DNA of 64,000 nt. It comes from Alnus glutinosa (lineage: Eukaryota > Streptophyta > Magnoliopsida > Fagales > Betulaceae). The position numbers and the translations under genes are program-made. Positions 25,771 through 35,800 of the stretch are shown here, one piece after another; within the stretch, counting starts at the first letter, position 1; each line of letters begins with the position of its first letter. Location: positions 3,596,001 to 3,660,000 of the forward strand of contig NC_084896.1 in assembly GCF_958979055.1 (NCBI RefSeq). The letters are read 5' to 3'. The notes beneath the pieces are model-generated. The model saw nothing but the letters and a program-made list of their open reading frames with translations. It searched no databases and was not told the DNA's origin.

Positions 25771-26265
25771 ATTAAGGATGCTGCATGTGAAACTCACTGG
25801 AAAAGTCATTAATAAGTCAATGGTATTGTGTATTGTCGTTTCACATGATCCACACAAACCCCAAGTTAAATAACTAAACAAATAGTCTTCGTTAAGCATT
25901 TAGGCCTTCATTTACAACAAAAATAAATTAAAAATACAATTTTTTACACAAAAAATAAAAATAAAAAAATCCTCCAAACTACCATTGGTTATAAACACCC
26001 CCAACCTGCCGTTGCTTCTTTCCTTAAACAAACAAAGCTTTAAAGAGCTTCCCTTTGCCCAGAATAAGCGGACGATATCACTATATACCACCCAGTCCAC
26101 CCGCCATACCTGTGGCCTTCATGCAAGTTCGTTCATGCATGGCCAAAAACCATCTTCAGAATTGTTTTAAAAAGATTCTGCGTTTCTGTCTGCATGATTT
26201 TGGAAGGGATTCAGTTCAGAAACATATCAGTAATTATATGTGACTGAAAAACAGTTCGAGCAGTG

Positions 26266-27015
26266 ACTGAGCCAAGGTTTTTCTTTTGGGGGGTCCGACT
26301 AATGAATCATATGAAAGAACAATATTCAAACGGGATTATTTATATTGCCTTAGAACTAAAGAGAAGTATACGAAAGTATATCCAGTCAACTTGGGTGTAG
26401 ATATATACAAAAAAGAACATAAACAAATCATAAATTTCTCATACTAGTGGGACCAGTGAGTATAAATCATCAATCAAGATCTTTGTGCTAAAATTTTTAT
26501 GAAATTTCTTTCTCAATGTAGATAACTAAATAATTTATAAGAAAGTCATTCTATATCTTGTTGTAAAGTCTTATCTTGACGATATTCATAACTGAAAATG
26601 TTTGTTCTATAATAACTGTTTGTTCTATTCAGTAAGCACCAATTTCAAAGAAATGTACTTTTTTTAAAAAAACTTTTATCAGAAACCAATTCAACTAAAT
26701 ACCAAAACTCCAAATAAGAGAAAAAAAAAAAAAAAAAAAACCATTTGATATTATCTCCTACAAGTCTTCTAATATATTTCATTCTCATAGGATTTTGCTA
26801 TATAAAAACACAAACTTTTTCCTTAATAAAGCAAAAGTAAACATCATAAAACAAAAGTATTAGAAATATTAGAGAATTATTTGTGAACTCAAAATTCACC
26901 ATCTAGATATTTTTGGAAATTTTTGGGGGCCAACTCCTAGAGTCTTTGCTTTGGACTTAAAACTCTTTAATACTTTTTTTCCCTAAAAATTTCAGGGGGC
27001 CAATGGCTCCTACCA
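26266..27015. repeat. Short-TIR repeat of the GAGCCA...TGGCTC type
   Basis: Starts CTGAGCCAAGG with a following GGGGGGTCCG, ends GGGGGCCAATGGCTCC. The ends are imperfect inverted repeats. No coding capacity; AT-rich interior. Similar ends occur at 9062-9256 and 58003. Class not assigned. Confidence 0.45.
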
Positions 27016-27586
27016 GCTCCCCTCCCTCCACGAGTGAGTTCGAGATCATAGAAATATTTTCTTTTTTGTTGTGAGGTGGTCTTGTATTTTGGACTGGGCT
27101 CCTTTGAGCACTGGAAAGTAGCCTTTGCCGGAGATCTAGTATCGGGAGAACTTTTGGTAGGGTTCAGGGCAGCCACCCCGGCCAGATTCTTTTTAGGGCT
27201 TCCTAATATATATGTTAAAGAGGAAAATGTGTGCTGCAACAGTTGTATCAGAAAGAGAAAGCGAAGTTGAGAGTACTGTAACCCCATTGATACATAGGTA
27301 AATTTTTTACTCTTCCTCTTATGGTTAACATAGCCACTCTTGCTGAACTACGTTAAATTTATGTCCATTTCTATTATGTAGTTATTAATTTATTGGTTGT
27401 GGGTGTGACCGCACAACATTTATTGTCTTCTTTTTTAGGGAAAGGGAGGGGGGGTTGGTATGCTGCTAAGACTTTGGAATCAAACAAAACAATAGCAGAC
27501 AAAACTACATAATAAATTAGCGATAGGATATGAAGAATGGGACAAAACCTGGTTTTTTCTGTTCTTGTTTAAGTCTTTCCCATTTT
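27016..27586. other. Intergenic, 3' flank of the bHLH gene
   Basis: No gene is called. A 64-codon open frame (27076-27270) lacks recognisable features. The part nearest 27586 is probably the 3' untranslated region of the minus-strand gene. Confidence 0.4.
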
Positions 27587-30500
27587 TCAGTCATCAGACT
27601 TTCCACCATCAACCATGACACCGGATGAGCTATCCTGTATGCTACGTGATGAAGAAGACCTACTTGAAGAACTGCCTTCAGTAGCACTGTTTTCTTTCCT
27701 CGAACGCTTCTTAGAAATTTTTATTCCCGGTGACAAATCCTGTTACATACTTACATTTGTATCAACTATATCCTAACCTGATAGTAATGATCTCTAAAAT
27801 GCTCACATATCGATCTAAAAGGCAACAACTGACCTGATCTTCAGTAGATCCAGGAGTCTTCAACTCCAGATCTGTAGTAACATCATTGGAATCCTCTCTT
27901 TTTTCATTCTTGCTTTCCTCAGATGACTTGTTTTTGGAGTCTTGTTTGCCCAAGATGGGGGATTGATTGCCTAAATGCAAAAGTGGAGATGCGTGCCGGG
28001 TGGATTGTTGTTCGACCAAGGTATTCGGAGTTACATATGGAATAAAAGTTGAACAGGGGTTAGGAATGACCCCAGGAATCTGATTTCCAAAGAAGGGGTA
28101 TGGTTGCATAGATGGATGCACCGGAATTGGCCCTGGAGGCATCGGCATTGGCACCGGAAATTGATAAGATGGTGGGGCCATGACAATAGTGTGATCCATA
28201 GCAGCCCACGGGAACATTCCCCTGAGTCTCTGCTGATATTGAATATTAAGGTTCTCAATATCAGATTTAAGAGATGCCTTCTCTTCTCTGAGATCATTTT
28301 TCTCCTGTGTCAACTGTATTTCAACAAAATTAAGTGACTTGAGTACCTTACTAAATAAGCACCACAGCTCACAGCACTAACCATCAAGATAAAAGGATTA
28401 CCTCACGTGATTCTTCCATTAGTGTAGCACACTCAGCTTTGAGTTTGTCAATTTGATATGTGAGGTCCTTCAGCAATTGAACTGTATCAACCAGAATGGT
28501 TGCTTTATCATTTTTGGGCCTACTAGGATCTGCATTTTAAAGTCACCATGTCCAAGTCAGTTTCATGCTTCTGGCCAAAACATGCACGACCACCACATAT
28601 ATGCATCAAAGAAATTACAGGCAAAATCAACTGAACACTTGACCTGTTGATTTCTAAACTCTAACTACCCTATCATCATTTGAGTATAGTGAATTAACTA
28701 ACTACGCCCAAAAAGTAGTCATTCACATTTCGTAAACAACCTTTAAATCTAGCTTAGAATGGTGTAAAGGCTGATCAGAGTCCAAAATAGTTTAGGACTT
28801 GACATATTGCTACCCTACACCACTCTTCCATACGATTAATAAATTACTAAATCATGCTTCCCATATTAATATGATAGCTCCAAGGCAGTCTGGATGGCGA
28901 TATTGAAATATTTCAAATTGTGAACTAAAGAAACTCAGAATGAGTTTAGAACCCCTAAATTTATGCAACAAGTGCAAAGCTCAAATAATTTTTTTTTTTT
29001 TTTTTGAATGAATGAGTAAATCTTTCATATATCAATGAAAAGTACAAAGCACTCTAGCTCTTTTCAGCTAGAAACTCAAGGAAACAAAACAAGTCTCCTA
29101 AACACTAAACTTTACAGTAAGGTAATTCCAGACTATACAACACCTACACAAATCAATTCTCAAAAACCTCTATACACCCTCAACCCTGCTGTAACAAGAA
29201 AGAAACATTTCAAACAGACATTACATCTACAACCAACAAAATACCCATCGTACAAGACCAAAAAGCTTAAAAGCAAAATCTGCAGCAAACAGAGCCTCCT
29301 TATAGCCTCAGCAAACATCCAACCAGTAGCCAGAACAACCTCTAGCTAAAATACACCAGCCAACTCAAAACAGCATATATCTTCCCCAACTCAAACCCCT
29401 CAACAGAGAAGCACTTCACAAAATCCAGCAATCCATCAACACAAGTCTGATCAGCAACTCCATGTGACTACACCAGAACATCTAAAGATCCAACATAAGA
29501 TCCAATTCACCAATCCTTCTCAAATTCAGACTTCAAAATACTGAGATCCAAGTCCCACTTGACACATAAATCTTCATTTACCCGACTCCTCTTGAAGCAA
29601 CCCTTAGACAGAACCCTAGTTCTAACTTCCCAGCTTATTTTCAACATAATTCTCTCTAAGTCACCAACTGGTTTCCATGTTTAATATTATTCATCTCCCT
29701 CCAAATGTTGTAAACTGTAGCACTCAGCACCAATTTGCACAATACAGCTTTCAAGTCTATTCCTTCCAATTTCTTACTCCCCACTCAACAATAGCATCCC
29801 ATTCATAAGGAGGATAAAGCTCAAATAATTTGTGCCACTGTTTTCTACCTTATGTCCTTATCCAATATATAATACAATAGTGGATTATAATTTATACCCC
29901 TTGATGACGAATCGAACCCATAACAAACAAATAACACACCAAAACAGCTCAAAGAACATGTTGTGCTTCTACTATCTACATGGGATTTTAGAGAAATGGT
30001 TAACTCTCAATGCATATTAGGATGGCATTAAACAATAAAAGAGGGTAGTATTACTACCTACAACATTTCCCAACTCGACAAACTGCTCATTTACTCGACA
30101 CCTCCGCAGTTTCTCTTGGCCAGCTTTCTGCATTTTCCTTGCGGATATGCAATCTTCCCCTTCAGGCCTTTGGCTGCAAAGATAAGTTAAAAAATAACAT
30201 CAGCAGAAGTTGATTACTTTGTTCGTTTCGTTTAGCGGTTTGAGGGGAAAAAATAGCGATTTCAAATGCAGTTAATGAAAAACCCGCCGTTCAGTAAAAT
30301 TGCGGTTCCGATTTTAAATTGTACGTTTTTTTAAACACACCCTTGCCTGCTAACCGGAAAACGTTTTTTTTTTCAAGTTTTAAGACTGATATTTCTTTCA
30401 AAGCATTCCAAATTGGAAACTTTCGGTGATTTTGTTTAAAAATGGGCGTTTCGCCTGCAAAATCGTGGGTTCAAACCCAATCTAAACGGGTAACTTTTTG

Positions 30501-30806
30501 TGATTCAATTCAAACATAGCATAACAACAAGAAGAACCAAAAGTCCTTAGCACCACTACGACAGCAATAAAAGCAGTCCCACTGGACTAGGAAACAGTAT
30601 AGCAGTGGTTGTGGACTAACTTCATTGTACTGTTGTCACACCAAAGTGACTATACATAAGAAACCACATTAAAAGCTACGAACAAAGCCCAAAATCTTGA
30701 AACCCAAAATTGATACGAACCTGGAACAGGGTTGGGAGCGAGTGGATAGCACGCGCGGGTTTGGAGGGGGTGGAGTTGGGGCTGACGGGGTTTGAATGAA
30801 ATCCAT
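27587..30806 (-). CDS. BHLH121: bHLH121-type transcription factor (5 exons)
   Basis: Exons by eye: 30721-30806, 30058-30173, 28402-28529, 27834-28313 and 27587-27739; 963 bases, 320 residues, all phases consistent. The first in-frame ATG is at 30806; the frame is open further upstream but has no ATG. The bHLH domain spans exons 2-3: basic region KMQKAGQEKLRRCRVNEQ, helix 1 FVELGNVV, loop DPSRPKNDK, helix 2 ATILVDTVQLLKDLTYQIDKL. A leucine-zipper-like coiled region with TQEKNDLREEKASLKSDIEN follows, then MFPWAAMDH and a proline-rich stretch, the acidic LELKTPGSTEDQ motif and a serine-rich basic tail. This order is that of bHLH121 (URI), which partners subgroup IVc bHLH proteins in iron-deficiency signalling. 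A LINE lies in intron 2. Confidence 0.93.
28992..29815 (-). mobile_element. 5'-truncated LINE in bHLH121 intron 2
   Basis: Flanked by an exact 16-base target duplication AAAGCTCAAATAATTT (28976-28991 and 29816-29831). Its poly-A tail appears as a T-run at 28992-29005, so it is on the minus strand like the host gene. The 5' part encodes the last segment of a plant LINE ORF2 (about W-G-VRNWKGIDLKAVLCKLV, then VYNIWREMNNIKHGN), with in-frame stops. This is a typical truncated insertion of 824 bases. It is spliced out with the intron if the called exons are right. Confidence 0.88.
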
Positions 30807-30829
30807 TACGGCTTTTCTGAAATCGTTTT

Positions 30830-31185
30830 CCTTTGTAGTGGCGGATGAAAGCTGCTTCTGAAGTGTTTGGTCGGACCGTGTTGTTATCACAGCAGAAGTC
30901 CACGGGCGAATGGCTTATCTGCTGAACAAGTTGCGTCGTGCTTCTTGCTTTGCTTCCCACGCTTCGACCCAGTCCCACGAAGTAAAATGCCTTTATTAAG
31001 GACTAATTAACGCAATGACCCGCCAACCCACCCCGTTTAAGTAGGGAGCAGATCCTGTTCACAGGAGAGAAGCCGAATGCCTCTAAATATAAAGGATCGG
31101 CTCCTCTCCAATTGAAAATTAATTAGAGATGATCGTGACGCTTTAATTAGATGGGTCATACATTTCAACCCGATACCTTCAATAT
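30830..31185. other. bHLH121 upstream region
   Basis: Probable promoter and leader of bHLH121 by position. No clear TATA box was seen. No other gene. Confidence 0.4.
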
Positions 31186-31948
31186 GGATAAGTTGTAAAA
31201 CCTTACTTTTACCGCCTCTAATTAGAGGTTGACCCATAAATACAATATACATGAAATAGACATAAAAACACTGGATCTTATAAACTAAAAAAGAAACCTA
31301 TAGACAAAAAGATATTTTCTCCCTTTCAAGACTCACAGATTTACCCCAAAAAACCCATTGCTGGACTCTGCCAAACGTCGTCGCCGAAATCGGATTGTTT
31401 TGATTTACTTAGGCGTCATCCACCATTATCATCGGCATCATCTCATGGAGCCCTCTATGTGTTTTGTTTCATTCGGGTTCCTTTGAAAAAGTGATTAGAG
31501 CCTTATTGGTTTCCTCATCTCAAGATTGGATTGGGTCTTGATTGTACCAGTGGTGTTTTCATTAGTCATATTTCTTCGTTATATCTTTTGCTTTAGGACA
31601 TTGTTAGGCCTGTGTTTATCCCTTTATCATTTATTTGTACAGTAACTGTTAAAACTTAAATGCTTCTCAGGTGCTGAAAACGTAGATTCACCTTTAAAAC
31701 AATAATATGATGGGGTGAGTATTACCTTTAAAATGGCTTTGGACAATGACATATGGTGGATTTCGGCGACCACGTTCGACACATTCCGGGGATGAGTTAT
31801 TTAGGGAAAAATCGGTGGGAAAAAAAGTGTCTTTGGTGGATATGTTTATTTTGTTTATAAGATTTGATGCTTTTATGTATATTATATTTGTTATTTTTAT
31901 ATGATTTATCAATAAGAGGCTTTAAAATAAAGTTTTACAACTCCCCCC
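31186..31948. mobile_element. Mutator-like element with long TIRs, possible Pack-MULE
   Basis: Arms of roughly 190-210 bases (31186-31395 and 31760-31948) are inverted copies: AGTTGTAAAACCTTACTTTT with GCCTCTAAT in the left arm, and the complement of AGTTGTAAAACTTTATTTTA with GCCTCTTAT in the right. Inner parts of the arms pair around CGTCGTCGCCGAAATCGG and its partner. The centre, about 365 bases, is less AT-rich than the flanks and could be captured host DNA. No target duplication was resolved and no transposase is present. Confidence 0.6.
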
Positions 31949-32700
31949 GATAGGAGGGGCTCTCTCTATATATATTTGTCACAAAATTGAATAAGTTCTA
32001 GCAATATATCAAACTCCATGATAAAATAGTGGAAGCATTTGAGGTTCGAATTACTCCTCAATTTAAAGACTTAGAATTCAAGAAATTCAAGATCTGGCAA
32101 GTGGCAAGTATCTCTTATTCGAATTTACTCGTAAAAAGGCAATAACCGAAGACAACAACAGTTTCCATAATATATAAAAAAAGACAATTATTCAAGACAA
32201 CAAATACAATCAATTAATTTACATGTATGTGATCGTAAATGATAGCGATTTTGTTTTTGTTTACGATATCAAAAAGTGCGATTAAAAAATAATAATTTTA
32301 AAACGTATAATTTAAAATTGCAGTTAAACATTTAGCATTTAAAATTTCAATTTACCTTTTCAAAATAATGCAATTTTAAAAATTCATCATTTGCGATTTT
32401 AAAGCATAATTTTTTATATGTTTTCAAACAAGCGACGCGCTTTATATGATATGATATGGTTTAAAATTGCCCTCCCAAACACATTTATATATGTTTCCAC
32501 AATATTATTTGTTTATATATATGTTTAAATTAAATTATTCGACAATTTCATCCTTCTAAATACGAGGATTCCAGGCTAGCATGGTCTCCGTCCTACTACT
32601 ATACACAAGCGTACACAACTGGAGGCGAAGCCACGTGTCCTTGATGCATACTCGATGACCAACACAGCAAAAGGTCAGCAGATCGACGGTGTCTCAAATC
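31949..32700. other. Intergenic sequence with decayed MITE
   Basis: 32225-32490 contains many GCGATTTTAAA-type pieces and ends near CCCTCCCAAACACA. It looks like a decayed member of the Tourist-like family seen at 21552 and 62847. The part near 32700 is the XCT promoter by position. Confidence 0.4.
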
Positions 32701-32749
32701 ACTCCTTTAAATTTCACAATAGACCGCGCTTTACCTTATAACATCTACG

Positions 32750-32760
32750 TCCTATATATG
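32750..32760 (+). promoter_or_regulatory. Possible TATA box of XCT
   Basis: CCTATATATGG lies about 80 bases before the ATG at 32835. Spacing is plausible for a TATA box with a 50-base leader. Confidence 0.45.
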
Positions 32761-32834
32761 GAGAACACTGTGACGGACTCGCACTTTCACTTTTTCGATC
32801 TAACCCGAGAAGAGGAAGAGAGAGAAACAGAAAG

Positions 32835-35800
32835 ATGTCGGGTATGGGAGACGGGTACGTGGGCACGGCCCAGGACGGCGTGCGGATCCGAAAGCTCGAG
32901 AAGCAGAGAGAAGCCGAACGCCGCAAAATCCAGGAGCTCAAGGACAAGTCCGCCTCCGCCAAGGGCCAGCCGGGTCTCCTCCAGTTCGGCAAAAGCCGGG
33001 CCGAGGTCCGTACCCGAACGCTTATCTAATTTATAGGGTTTCCAATTGCTTTTTTGATAGCCTTGTGAAGCATAATCTATACGTGTGTTTTTATTCATTC
33101 GAGCCTTGTTTCAGATTCTCGAGCACGCGTTTAAGAAGGAAACTGTGGGTTTGGTTACAAGAGAAGAGTATGTTGAGAAGGTAATAAAGATTGATTGCTG
33201 TTCATTGTTGATGAATGTGTAATTTGCATAACGAAGGGTGTTATTGGGTGCTTATGATGCGTGCGTTGTTGTAGAGAATTAATATTCGGAACAAAATCGA
33301 AGAAGAAGAGAAGGAGAAGCTTCAGAAGCTACAGCAAGAGTGAGTTTGCATAGTATTTTGTGAAATTTAGTGTCTTTTTTAAGTGAGGTTTTTTTGTTTG
33401 TGTTGTTTTATGGTTAATTTTGTTGTTCCTTGTGCTATAGGGAGGAGGAACTTCAATTAAAGAAGCGTAAACAGAGGAAGATAAAGGGGAATTCGCGGTT
33501 ATCGTTCGCAGATGATATCGAGAATGGTAGTGAAGAGGAGGATGGTGAAAATGGTAGGCATATATGGGTTGTCTTAAAACTCGAAGCTTTTTGGTTCTCC
33601 AGTTACTACAAATTGCTACCTATAGTTGTAATTTTTCACTCTATCCTTAATGCGTGCATGTTATGGTAATCAGGGTATTTGTAGATTTTAGGAGTTGTTA
33701 TTATTATCACTTTTGATTTTGATGCTCGACTTTTAATTATCATTCTTGTGAAGTTGTGCTGTATTAGATGACTTAAAAAAGAGATGATTTTCTTTTCCAT
33801 GATTTATTTGATGACCATGTTGAAGTTTAGATGCCGGTATTCCTTCTTTTGTAGAAGGTTTGGGTGCTGGTGTGCAAAAATTTCATTCCAAATCTTCCAA
33901 AAGGTGGTTTAGGTCGAGTATTTATACTTATCTTGCTGAGTTAGATGCGTAGGGGTAACATTTAGTTGAATTGATGCTCGGGTTAAGTATTATATAAGGC
34001 AAATTTCAACTAAATATTGTTCGATGTGCTCTATTTCATGTATCCGATGACTACATTTGGATTTGCGTTCTGGGTGAGATCCGAACCAGGTGCTGATTTG
34101 TGTTGATAGCTTTATATTATGTATTTTACCTTCTAGTTTAAGTTTTTAAAATTTGGGTTTGATTTAGGGGTCTAACAGCTATACAATTTGTTTGAAATAT
34201 GGGTGCACAACCACTTCTGACTTGTTGCTACACCATGTATGTGTAGCAACAACCCTGTTTTTAATTGTTTGACGGATATGAATGTATATTCTATTTGTCA
34301 ATGTTGCACTCATAGGTTTCACGAGGAATGTACTTGATGAGTTGTTACTGTTGTTGGAATGGTGCCTTATGTGCAAAAAGCATGACAGAGTCTCTAGCCA
34401 TCAAGATGGCTTAAATTCTGTTTACATTGTTTCATTTTTTGAGTAGTAATCTTATGACCGCTTGAGGCATGGTCCAATCTGAACCTGTATTTGGGCACTC
34501 AGCACTGCACTGTACTTTGTCGAAAATGGATTCATCGAATCTTGTTGGAGTGATATCTCTGGGAACGAAAAGAATCTTGAAATGCTATTCTTTTTTTTAA
34601 AAAATCTTGATTGCTGTTATGAGTTCTGTTTAATTTCTATTGAATTCAGATCCTTGGTTTTTTTGTAGTGTTATTTCTGAAAGATATTCTCATTTTTTCC
34701 CCTCCTAAGAACTGAAAGTTGGATGGATGTGGACCATTAGAAACTTCATTTCTGGCTCTCTTTCTTTCATATGTTAAAGTAAGACTTTTACTTGTACTTT
34801 TGCAGCTTCGCAATCAAAGAAGCTTCGGCATGGCAAATTTGGTAAAGATCCAACAGTGGAAACTAGCTTTCTGCCAGATAGGTACGGCAACTCTCTCTCT
34901 CCCTTTCTCTCTTTCTCCCTCTCTCTCTCTGGTCTCGTGACTAACGTTTGATGTTAGAGGTGATGAGGAGACACTTTCAGTGAGAGGGAGGCGGAGGAAC
35001 AAGCTGAGCGTGAAAGACTGCAGAGACAGTGGTTTCTTGAGCAGGAGCAGATTCGAAGTAATGCTGTGTTTTGACACTGGTATATTTTGTATGAATGTGT
35101 GAAAACAATTTTTTTACTAAATCAGGCTTTTCGTGTGTTTCAGATGAGCCTCTTCAAATTACTTACAGCTACTGGGATGGTGCTGGCCATAGGCGGGCAA
35201 TTCAGGTGAGTGGTGGTACCTGAAACCGCATATTATTGATACTGCTCGGAGTTCTCTCTTTCTCAAATTTTAGGTGATTGATATACTTTTCTGTTTCTTT
35301 TTCTTTTTCTAATGTTCTTGACCCTGGTCCCTTTTCTCATCATTCAGGTACGCAAGGGGGATGCAATAGGAGAGTTTCTTCGGGCAGTTCAGCAGCAACT
35401 TGCACCGGAGTTTCGAGAAATTCGTACAACCTCAGTGGAGAATTTGCTTTATGTGAAAGAGGATCTTATCATTCCCCATGTAAGATACTACTGAAAACAT
35501 GTGTAGGTATGATTGTGATATTCAGCTGTTGAACACGTGCTAACTAATTCCGCTTCATTTGTTTTCATGATTATGGAATTGCAGCAGCATAGTTTTTATG
35601 AGCTAATCATTAACAAGGCTAGGGGCAAAAGTGGACCGGTAATTTTCAATTTTACAAATTTCTTTTTATCTTTGTCTTTTTCTATTTTTCTTTGGTTTGG
35701 GGGGGGGGGGGGGGGGGGGGGGGGGGTGCAAAATATTGGAGGTGAAAAAGAAAAGATCAGTATTTAGCATTTCTTATGGTTGAGTATATCTTGGTATGAT

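Noticed and set aside
30450-30500. GGGTTCAAACCC as a tRNA box B
   Set aside because: No acceptor stem or box A could be matched, and it lies in bHLH121 intron 1 within decayed MITE-like sequence.
32714-33098. Minus-strand frames opposite XCT exon 1
   Set aside because: They are antisense shadows of the conserved XCT exon.
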